This document shows positions 1-5,480 of a DNA stretch of 5,766 bases, in pieces. Positions within the stretch are counted from its first letter, which is position 1; the number at the start of each line of letters is the position of its first letter. The notes beneath the pieces were generated by a model. It was not told where the DNA came from. It saw only the letters and a list, made by a program, of their open reading frames with translations, and searched no databases. The position numbers were made by a program, and so were the translations under genes. Source of the stretch: Candidatus Moraniibacteriota bacterium (lineage in GTDB: Bacteria; Patescibacteriota; Minisyncoccia; Moranbacterales; GCA-2747515); the NCBI GenBank assembly GCA_029938745.1, contig JAOZUJ010000040.1:3783-9548 (forward strand), read 5' to 3'.

Positions 1-3000
1 AAAGCACAAGAAAAACGACATGCGCGTGAAACCGAACGCACATTAAAACAGATGCATGCTAAAAGTCAGGAGGAATTTGCTTCGTATACAGCAAAAAAAC
101 TTGGACTTCCTTATATTGATCTCAATATCACACCAATAGCAAGTGATGATGTTTCGATGATCGATGAAGAAACATCTAAAAAATATAGCGCCGCCATATT
201 TCACAGTAGTGGAAAATTTGTGAAAATGGGGACAATCGACCCAACAAATAAAGAATTTATTGCTTTTGTTGATGATTTAAAAGAAAAAAAAGGGTGGGAT
301 ATCGATATTTTTGTTATTTCTACTGATTCTTTTGCAAAATTAATTCATCAATACAAAAATGCGTATTTTATTGACTCTATCGATACAATGCGCCTTACTC
401 TTAGTGGTAAAGATTTAGAAGAGTTTGAGGAGAGTTTGGGCAAGCTTTTAAAACTACGTGATAATCCCACTGGGACACCTACAACAGAAGTTCTAAATAT
501 TATTTTTTCTGGTGCAATAAAACTTGGAGCAAGTGATATTCATATTGAGCCCCAACGAGAATCTGTGCGCATCCGTTATCGTATTGATGGTGTGTTGCAA
601 AATATTGTTGAATTTCCAGAACATACATATAAACTCATTATCAATCGTATAAAATTAATGAGTAAAATGAAAATTAATGTGCGTGATCAAGCGCAAGATG
701 GTCATTTTTCATTTGAAATAGCTGAAGAAAAAGATGTAACCATCGATGTACGTGTTTCCACAATTCCTGGCAAAAAATTTGAGGGTATTGTAATGCGACT
801 TCTCCGTAGTGATAGTGTAACAGTAGATATCAATAGCCTTGGTTTACAAGGAAAGGCATTTGAAGATCTACAAAAAAATATTACAAAAAACGCTGGGATG
901 ATCCTAACAACTGGACCAACTGGCTCTGGTAAAACAACAACTCTCTATACTCTCATCAACCACATCAAAACACCAGAAACAAAAATTATTACTATTGAGG
1001 ACCCAATTGAGTATCAAATTGATGGTATTTCACAAACACAAATTGCCAAAGACCGCGGATATACATTTGCAAAAGGTCTCCGTGCCGTTGTACGTCAAGA
1101 TCCAGATGTTGTTTTGGTAGGTGAAATTCGCGATGATGAAACAGCTGAAGTTGCAGTCAATGCTGCTCTTACAGGACACCTTGTGCTTTCGACACTACAC
1201 ACAAATAATGCAATTGCTACAATTCCTCGCCTCATGGAACTCGGTGTAAAGCCAACACTTATTCCAACTGCAACAAATATTTTTATGGCACAACGCCTCG
1301 TACGAACTCTCTGCGAACACTGTAAAGAACAATATGAACCTGCACAAGAGACACTTGATATGTTCATGAAAATGATCGCACTCATTTCTCCAAAGGCAAA
1401 GCTTGAGGTGCCAAAAAATATTACTAAAATTTATCGAGCTGTTGGCTGTGACAAATGTCATGATACTGGCTACAAGGGACGTATTGGTATTTTTGAAATT
1501 CTCCCAATGACAAGCACCATTGAACAACTTGTGCTCGACATGGCAAGTGAAACCACCATTATGAAAGCTGCTCTAGAAGAAGGTCTTGTCACAATGACAC
1601 AAGATGGTGTACTCAAAGCTGTAAATGGTGTAACCACAATTGAAGAGATAATGCGCGTTACAACAGAAGGTGAGCTCATTGAAGCTCTTTATGAAGATCT
1701 GATGTCGCAGTCACTTTCTCGTGGAATTTTTGTTGATAATGCTAATCAAATATTAGCAAAGGATAATGCACAAAACTTTGATTCAATGAATACTTTGATA
1801 AATGGCGTAGAAGATAAAGATGTTCTTCCTGTAATACTTTCTTATGGTGCAACACTCAAATCAAGTGATGTCCACATTGAACCACAAGAAGAGTTTGTTG
1901 ATATTCGTATGCGTGTTGATGGTGTGCTTCAATCTATTGCAAAATTGCCGATTATAAGTTACCCTCTTCTCCTTAGTAAGGTAAAGATCATTAGTAATAT
2001 TCCGACCACAATACGACAGGGAGTATCTGACAGTCGCTTTCGCATTATGTATGAACAAGAAGATAAATCAGAAAAAAATGTTGATGTCCGTGTGTCTATT
2101 ATTGTCGGCGGCTATGGTGAAACAATTGTGTTACGACTTCTCTCTCGTGATAATGTCAAACTCGATATACACGCCATTGGAATTCGCGATTATAATCTTG
2201 ATCGCATCATGACACAAGTCACAAAACCATATGGTGTTGTACTCAACACTGGACCAACTGGCTCTGGTAAAACAACAACACTTTATAGCGTACTCAATGA
2301 AATCAGTAATCCTGATATAAAAATCATCACAATTGAAAATCCAATTGAATATCAATTGGACGGTATTTTACAAACACAAATTGACAAAAAGGCTGGTTAT
2401 ACATTTGGCACAGCACTCCGAGCACTTCTTCGTCAAGATCCTGATGTACTTTTGGTAGGTGAGATTCGTGATGAAGAAACAGCCGAAACAGCCGTGAATG
2501 CCGCTCTCACTGGACATCTGCTCATTTCATCACTACACACAAACGATGCTGTCGGCTCAATACAACGACTCACTAATTTAGGTGTAAGCACGGAAGACCT
2601 CACAACAGCAACAAATGCTTTTATTGCACAACGACTTGTACGTACATTATGTGATTGTAAAAAAGAACAAAAACTCACAAAAAGTGAAAAAGAAATTATC
2701 ATGAAAGTTATTGATGGTATTTCGCAAAAAGTAACCCTTAAAAAACCGCAAACGGAGCACATGTTCATTCCAGGTAATTGTGAAAAATGTAGCGGAATTG
2801 GATACAAGGGACGTACAACAATTTCTGAAGTATTCATCATGGATGATGATCTCAGAGAACTCATTGCTCACAATGCATTAGCACCAGATATTAAGAAAAA
2901 AGCCATAGAAAATGGTATGTTAACTATGGAACAAGACGCTGTACTTAAAGTATTAGAAGGCGTAACAACACTCGAAGAAGCACAACGCGTTACAACATTG

Positions 3001-3003
3001 TAA
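1..3003 (+). CDS. pilB: Tandem (double-module) PilB/GspE-type assembly ATPase, 5' end outside window
   Basis: Hexameric cytoplasmic ATPases of this family power type IV pilus extension or type II secretion. The frame is open from base 1, and the helix before the first ATG (base 52) runs on smoothly, so the start lies upstream. Numbering from that ATG: N1-like domain about 1-110 (GLPYIDL 18-24). Module 1: N2 domain from about 145 (SDIHIEP 161-167), Walker A GPTGSGKT 288-295, Asp box IEDPIEY 315-321, Walker B DPDVVLVGEIRD 350-361, His box LTGHLVLSTLHTN 373-385, zinc-type Cys 421/424/466/469. A linker of about 551-587 follows. Module 2 repeats the same order without N1: SDVHIEP 605-611, Walker A 734-741, Asp box IENPIEY 761-767, Walker B 796-807, His box 819-831, Cys 867/869/910/913. 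Usual members have one module and about 550-600 residues; this has at least 983. Oddities in module 2 are Asn763 in the Asp box and CxC instead of CxxC. The family is certain; pilus versus secretion role is inferred. Confidence 0.93.
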   Translation, partial: KAQEKRHARETERTLKQMHAKSQEEFASYTAKKLGLPYIDLNITPIASDDVSMIDEETSKKYSAAIFHSSGKFVKMGTIDPTNKEFIAFVDDLKEKKGWDIDIFVISTDSFAKLIHQYKNAYFIDSIDTMRLTLSGKDLEEFEESLGKLLKLRDNPTGTPTTEVLNIIFSGAIKLGASDIHIEPQRESVRIRYRIDGVLQNIVEFPEHTYKLIINRIKLMSKMKINVRDQAQDGHFSFEIAEEKDVTIDVRVSTIPGKKFEGIVMRLLRSDSVTVDINSLGLQGKAFEDLQKNITKNAGMILTTGPTGSGKTTTLYTLINHIKTPETKIITIEDPIEYQIDGISQTQIAKDRGYTFAKGLRAVVRQDPDVVLVGEIRDDETAEVAVNAALTGHLVLSTLHTNNAIATIPRLMELGVKPTLIPTATNIFMAQRLVRTLCEHCKEQYEPAQETLDMFMKMIALISPKAKLEVPKNITKIYRAVGCDKCHDTGYKGRIGIFEILPMTSTIEQLVLDMASETTIMKAALEEGLVTMTQDGVLKAVNGVTTIEEIMRVTTEGELIEALYEDLMSQSLSRGIFVDNANQILAKDNAQNFDSMNTLINGVEDKDVLPVILSYGATLKSSDVHIEPQEEFVDIRMRVDGVLQSIAKLPIISYPLLLSKVKIISNIPTTIRQGVSDSRFRIMYEQEDKSEKNVDVRVSIIVGGYGETIVLRLLSRDNVKLDIHAIGIRDYNLDRIMTQVTKPYGVVLNTGPTGSGKTTTLYSVLNEISNPDIKIITIENPIEYQLDGILQTQIDKKAGYTFGTALRALLRQDPDVLLVGEIRDEETAETAVNAALTGHLLISSLHTNDAVGSIQRLTNLGVSTEDLTTATNAFIAQRLVRTLCDCKKEQKLTKSEKEIIMKVIDGISQKVTLKKPQTEHMFIPGNCEKCSGIGYKGRTTISEVFIMDDDLRELIAHNALAPDIKKKAIENGMLTMEQDAVLKVLEGVTTLEEAQRVTTL
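910..941 (+). repeat. 32-nt direct repeat, copy 1 (Walker A of module 1)
   Basis: These 32 bases are identical to 2248-2279. They encode TGPTGSGKTT at the P-loop of the first ATPase module. The two modules otherwise differ at many third codon positions, so perfect identity here stands out. It may reflect gene conversion between modules or simply shared codon choice at a fixed motif. Confidence 0.9.
2248..2279 (+). repeat. 32-nt direct repeat, copy 2 (Walker A of module 2)
   Basis: Second copy of the 32-base identical segment at 910-941, encoding the P-loop of the second ATPase module. The bases flanking it on both sides differ between the copies (a909 vs c2247, t942 vs a2280). The repeats lie 1338 bases apart in the same frame, so recombination between them would precisely delete one module and leave a single-module ATPase. 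Confidence 0.9.
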
Positions 3004-3019
3004 GTTAAATTACTAAACA

Positions 3020-3054
3020 AAAAACGACGTAATATTCATAATTACGTCGTTTTT
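3020..3054. terminator. Bidirectional intrinsic terminator
   Basis: The arms 3020-3033 and 3041-3054 pair over 14 bp around a 7-nt loop. The core is CGACGTAAT/ATTACGTCG, flanked by A-runs on the left and T-runs on the right. It lies 16 nt after the ATPase stop codon and gives a U-tail on the plus strand (3050-3054). Read on the minus strand it gives a six-U tail (3024-3019), so it can also end the proposed minus-strand RNA. Confidence 0.88.
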
Positions 3055-3312
3055 AATTGCTATTTTTATGTCTGTAGACAACCAACTACCTCCTTTTACC
3101 GTAGGCAGTGTACCCGCATGGTCATTGACTCATGCGGGGAGAAGAAGTGTCGAGGAAAAGCGCAGCCGAAACCACCCAGTCCAATCTGGACAAACAACTT
3201 CCGTATGAGCTTAAAAGATAGGAAAGCCCATAATATGCCTACAGACATAAAAATATCAAATTTTGAAAGATTTTGTCGAATTGTTGGTTTTTTAAAGATT
3301 TCCTTATTCGAC
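3021..3312 (-). ncRNA. Unidentified structured non-coding RNA
   Basis: No convincing gene lies between 3004 and 3410, yet 3081-3240 is about 49% G+C in a far more AT-rich setting and is full of inverted repeats. A perfect 17-bp stem joins 3061-3077 with 3239-3255 and is extendable by three more pairs. Inside are a perfect 8-bp hairpin (3113-3120/3131-3138) and a 5-bp hairpin (3179-3183/3187-3191). Near the 5' end GTCGAAT (3312-3306) pairs with ATTCGAC (3281-3275). The minus strand is chosen because a near-consensus promoter sits just upstream (3346-3318) and the transcript would finish in the terminator at 3054-3019, giving about 290 nt. I could not match it to SRP RNA, RNase P RNA, tmRNA or 5S rRNA signatures. 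A 6S-type RNA fits the size and long closing stem, but no diagnostic sequence was recognised. That RNA exists here is likely; its class is unknown. Confidence 0.62.
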
Positions 3313-3317
3313 TTAAA

Positions 3318-3346
3318 ACTATAGCACACCTTTGAAATCTTGTCAA
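3318..3346 (-). promoter_or_regulatory. Sigma-70-type promoter of the minus-strand RNA
   Basis: On the minus strand the -35 box is TTGACA (3346-3341), the spacer is 17 nt and the -10 box is TATAGT (3323-3318). This is a perfect -35, ideal spacing and a 5/6 -10. The predicted start is near 3312-3311, exactly where the first inverted repeat of the RNA begins. No other convincing minus-strand gene lies downstream. Confidence 0.8.
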
Positions 3347-3365
3347 GTAGTGCTACAATTATAAT
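3332..3365 (+). promoter_or_regulatory. Probable promoter of the ruvB operon
   Basis: Two overlapping readings are possible. TTGAAA (3332-3337) with a 16-nt spacer leads to TACAAT (3354-3359). Alternatively a perfect TATAAT (3360-3365) is served by TTGTCA (3340-3345) at a short 14-nt spacing. Either gives a leader of roughly 40-45 nt before the ruvB ATG. The region overlaps the -35 box of the divergent RNA promoter, so the two promoters may compete for RNA polymerase. Confidence 0.6.
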
Positions 3366-3410
3366 ACGTAACTAATACAACTTTCTTTCATATTAACCTA
3401 ATTACCTCCT

Positions 3411-4436
3411 ATGACACTCATTACACACGAACAAGAATCTGATGACACAACCGATGACAAACTTGATGAAGATGAATCTCAATCAAGTAATTTTACAATT
3501 GATTATACACTCCGTCCACAAAAATTAGAGGATTATGTTGGACAAGAAAAAATCAAAAAACAATTAAATATTTTTTTGCAAGCAGCACAAAAACGCAATG
3601 AACCACTTGAGCACGTCTTGCTTTATGGTCCACCAGGATTGGGGAAAACCACACTCGCAAATATCATTGCACGTGAAATGAACGTGAATATCAAAACAAC
3701 ATCAGGTCCTGCAATTGAACGCGTTGGCGACCTTGGTTCAATTCTCACTAATTTACAAGATGGTGATGTTTTGTTTATTGATGAAATTCACAGACTCAAT
3801 AAATCTGTTGAAGAGGTGCTTTATCCCGCAATGGAGGACCATAAACTCGATCTTGTTGTCGGAAAGGGACCGAGCGCACAAGCATTACAAATTGATCTAC
3901 CAAAATTTACACTTATCGGAGCAACAACACGTATGGGCACACTCACAGGACCCTTGCGAGATCGCTTTGGCGTCATACATCGATTAGAATTTTATAACAA
4001 AGAAGACATTGAGAGTATTATCAAAAGAAGTGCGTCTATTTTGGAATGTAATATCGATGACAACGGTGCTATTTGTATAGCAGGAGCATCACGACAAACG
4101 CCCCGCGTTGCCAATAGACTCTTAAAACGAGCACGCGATTGGTCAGATGTGCATGAATACGATATAATTACTAAAAGAGTCGCTGAACAAACATTAGATA
4201 TGCTTGATATTGATAGTGATGGGCTCGAACCAACAGATCGTGAATTTCTCAATCTTATTATTGACAAGTTTAATGGTGGACCTGTTGGTGTTGCAACGAT
4301 CGCAAATGCTCTCTCAGAAGAAGTGCAAACAATTGAAGATGTATACGAACCATACCTCATGCAACAAGGCTACCTCGCACGCTCACCTCGTGGTCGCGTT
4401 GTTACTGATTATGGACAAGAACAATTAAAAAAATAA
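3411..4436 (+). CDS. ruvB: RuvB, Holliday junction branch-migration ATPase
   Basis: RuvB forms hexameric AAA+ rings on both sides of a RuvA-bound Holliday junction and pumps DNA to drive branch migration during recombination repair. The 341 residues are the usual family length. They show an acidic extension (1-25), LRPQKLEDYVGQ (34-45), Walker A GPPGLGKT (73-80), Walker B LFIDEIH (121-127), sensor 1 GATTR (170-174), LRDRF with the arginine finger (182-186), a sensor-2 segment TPRVANRLLKR (230-240) and the winged-helix DNA-binding domain with GGPVG (289-293), EPYLMQQGYLARSPRGR (313-329). All key residues are present. An in-frame stop at 3399-3401 makes ATG 3411 the natural start. It has no Shine-Dalgarno; the bases before it read ACCTCCT, the complement of one. 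ruvA and ruvC are not adjacent; two membrane protein genes follow closely. Confidence 0.97.
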   Translation: MTLITHEQESDDTTDDKLDEDESQSSNFTIDYTLRPQKLEDYVGQEKIKKQLNIFLQAAQKRNEPLEHVLLYGPPGLGKTTLANIIAREMNVNIKTTSGPAIERVGDLGSILTNLQDGDVLFIDEIHRLNKSVEEVLYPAMEDHKLDLVVGKGPSAQALQIDLPKFTLIGATTRMGTLTGPLRDRFGVIHRLEFYNKEDIESIIKRSASILECNIDDNGAICIAGASRQTPRVANRLLKRARDWSDVHEYDIITKRVAEQTLDMLDIDSDGLEPTDREFLNLIIDKFNGGPVGVATIANALSEEVQTIEDVYEPYLMQQGYLARSPRGRVVTDYGQEQLKK

Positions 4437-4448
4437 AAATAAAAAAAT

Positions 4449-4694
4449 ATGTTATTACTTTTTTCCATGCTATACCTCTTATTTATCATGTGCGTTGCAC
4501 TTGTAAGTTTTTTTATTGTAACGCGCTTGCAAGCATATTCCATCAATCCAAATTTTACCAGACCACTGATCATTGTCTTTATTGTAATTACAATATTCCT
4601 TGTACTTGTGAATGTTGTGTTATTTTTTATGATTCCTTTTAGCAAAACATTACCAAATCCATCTCCCTATTCTTCTAATACAATAAATTATTAA
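4449..4694 (+). CDS. Small two-segment membrane protein of unknown function
   Basis: This 81-residue protein is not recognised. It has two hydrophobic stretches long enough to span a membrane, about 1-24 and 39-63, joined by a short polar loop with Arg26 and Arg38. Those charges suggest that the loop faces the cytoplasm. The tail (64-81) is rich in Pro, Ser and Asn and would then lie outside with the N terminus. No enzyme motif or signal-cleavage site is evident. It begins 12 nt after the ruvB stop and ends 4 nt before the PH-domain gene, so co-transcription with both is likely. The start has no Shine-Dalgarno, only an A-rich leader; Met7 is an alternative start. Its tight coupling to the next gene suggests a membrane partnership with that protein rather than a recombination role (inference). 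Confidence 0.8.
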   Translation: MLLLFSMLYLLFIMCVALVSFFIVTRLQAYSINPNFTRPLIIVFIVITIFLVLVNVVLFFMIPFSKTLPNPSPYSSNTINY

Positions 4695-4698
4695 AGAT

Positions 4699-5259
4699 AT
4701 GAAATCACTTCAATATTATTTTACAGCACAACATGAAAATGAAGAAACAATTCGTATTGTTCATAGACATTGGTTCAATATATTTATGCAATATATCCCA
4801 ATCTTTATATTATTTATAATAGTGGTTTTTTCTCTTATTTTTTATTCAGAAATTATTGAAAGTTTTTCAAACACATCTGCACGTGCTATTTTCTTTTTTA
4901 TGCTATCATTTCTCACTCTTTTTATGTGGATTTATGGATTTCTTCTTTGGTTTGATTACTATCTCGATATTTGGATTATTACAACACATCGTATTGTGAA
5001 TGTTGATCAAAAAGGACTATTTGCACGTGAGGTAGGTGAACTAGAATATAAGCGTATTCAAGATATATCCACAGATGTTAACGGATTTTTTCCAACAATA
5101 CTCAATTATGGCAATCTCACCGTACAAACCGCCGCCGAACAATCTCATTTTCTTTTCAAATCAGTTGGCGATCCATACGAGATAAAAAGTGCCATCATGG
5201 CACAAGTTAAAAAAAGACGCAAAGAACACCCTAATCAAAATGTTGATGGAGGACTATAA
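4699..5259 (+). CDS. PH-domain (bPH_2 / DUF304-like) membrane protein
   Basis: The 186 residues contain a short N-terminal cytoplasmic segment (YYFTAQHENEETIRIVHRHW, 6-25), two transmembrane helices at about 28-50 and 63-86, then a bacterial pleckstrin-homology-like domain (about 88-170). That domain shows the family pattern: ITTHRIVNVDQKGLF (94-108), EYKRIQDISTDVNGFFPTIL (116-135) and LNYGNLTVQTA (135-145). A basic tail KKRRK (171-175) would lie at the membrane surface. Proteins of this type (YdbS/YdbT-like) are widespread in bacteria and common in Patescibacteria; their molecular role is mostly undefined, with envelope or stress links in some. The gene is 4 nt after the preceding small membrane protein and is followed by a terminator, making it the last gene of the ruvB operon. 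Family assignment is by motif reading; function is open. Confidence 0.85.
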   Translation: MKSLQYYFTAQHENEETIRIVHRHWFNIFMQYIPIFILFIIVVFSLIFYSEIIESFSNTSARAIFFFMLSFLTLFMWIYGFLLWFDYYLDIWIITTHRIVNVDQKGLFAREVGELEYKRIQDISTDVNGFFPTILNYGNLTVQTAAEQSHFLFKSVGDPYEIKSAIMAQVKKRRKEHPNQNVDGGL

Positions 5260-5266
5260 AATAAGC

Positions 5267-5302
5267 AAAAAAACCACCTGGACTTATAATCTGGTGGTTT
5301 TT
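5267..5302 (+). terminator. Intrinsic terminator of the ruvB operon
   Basis: AAAAACCACC (5269-5278) pairs with GGTGGTTTTT (5293-5302) around a 14-nt loop. A run of five T ends the structure and seven A precede it. It starts 8-10 nt after the stop codon of the PH-domain gene, so it closes the three-gene operon. The A-run could also give a U-tail to a minus-strand transcript, but no minus-strand gene is seen to the right. Confidence 0.85.
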
Positions 5303-5339
5303 GATTTGTTGACTAAATCACTAATATATTCTATAGCAA

Positions 5340-5370
5340 TGACAAGTCGTAACTTGTCACTACGTTTTTT
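5340..5370. repeat. Perfect 8-bp inverted repeat followed by a T-run
   Basis: TGACAAGT (5340-5347) and ACTTGTCA (5352-5359) form a perfect 8-bp stem with a 4-nt loop CGTA. Five bases later comes TTTTTT (5365-5370). It may be a second, weaker terminator behind the one at 5267-5302. It could also be a dimeric regulator's operator, since it lies only 24 nt upstream of the -35 box of the next gene. Confidence 0.6.
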
Positions 5371-5382
5371 AAATTAAGCTTA

Positions 5383-5412
5383 TTGACATTAATTGTATAA
5401 ATTTGCTATTGT
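5383..5412 (+). promoter_or_regulatory. Promoter of the exported-protein gene
   Basis: A perfect -35 box TTGACA (5383-5388) is followed after 18 nt by TATTGT (5407-5412). The -10 box is preceded by TGC (5404-5406), giving an extended -10. Transcription would start near 5419, leaving an AT-rich leader of about 60 nt before the ATG at 5481. Confidence 0.65.
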
Positions 5413-5480
5413 TACAAACTATCTAAAAATCAAAAATAAAATTTGAAATTAACTCTGTTGTTATTTATTATTTTTTCTGT

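Noticed and set aside
1095..2871. Several minus-strand frames inside the ATPase gene
   Set aside because: They are shadows of the strongly conserved plus-strand ATPase modules. Their peptides are reverse-strand images of the Walker B and His box regions and occur at matching places in both modules.
3019..3095. Short minus-strand frame starting with TTG after AGGAGGT (start near 3082)
   Set aside because: Spacing from the AGGAGGT is good, but the roughly 20-codon frame runs through the closing stem and terminator hairpin. The motif is more simply part of the RNA fold.
3061..3255. SRP RNA, RNase P RNA or tmRNA
   Set aside because: GGAAAG and GCAGCC fragments look suggestive, but the SRP helix-8 tetraloop with its flanking pairs, the RNase P CR-I/CR-V pair and the tmRNA tRNA-like ends are not present on either strand.
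3118..3324. Plus-strand frame of 68 codons in the same region
   Set aside because: It runs through the hairpins of the proposed RNA, has no ribosome binding signal or promoter of its own, and its composition is unlike the neighbouring proteins.
3096..3329. Minus-strand frame of 77 codons within the ruvB upstream region
   Set aside because: Its ATG lies inside the spacer of the minus-strand promoter, upstream of the predicted transcription start. The peptide shows no family resemblance, and the DNA is better explained by RNA stems.
5189..5377. Plus-strand frame of 62 codons overlapping the end of the PH-domain gene
   Set aside because: It overlaps the PH-domain gene in another frame, then reads through a terminator hairpin. 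It has no start signal or recognisable protein character.
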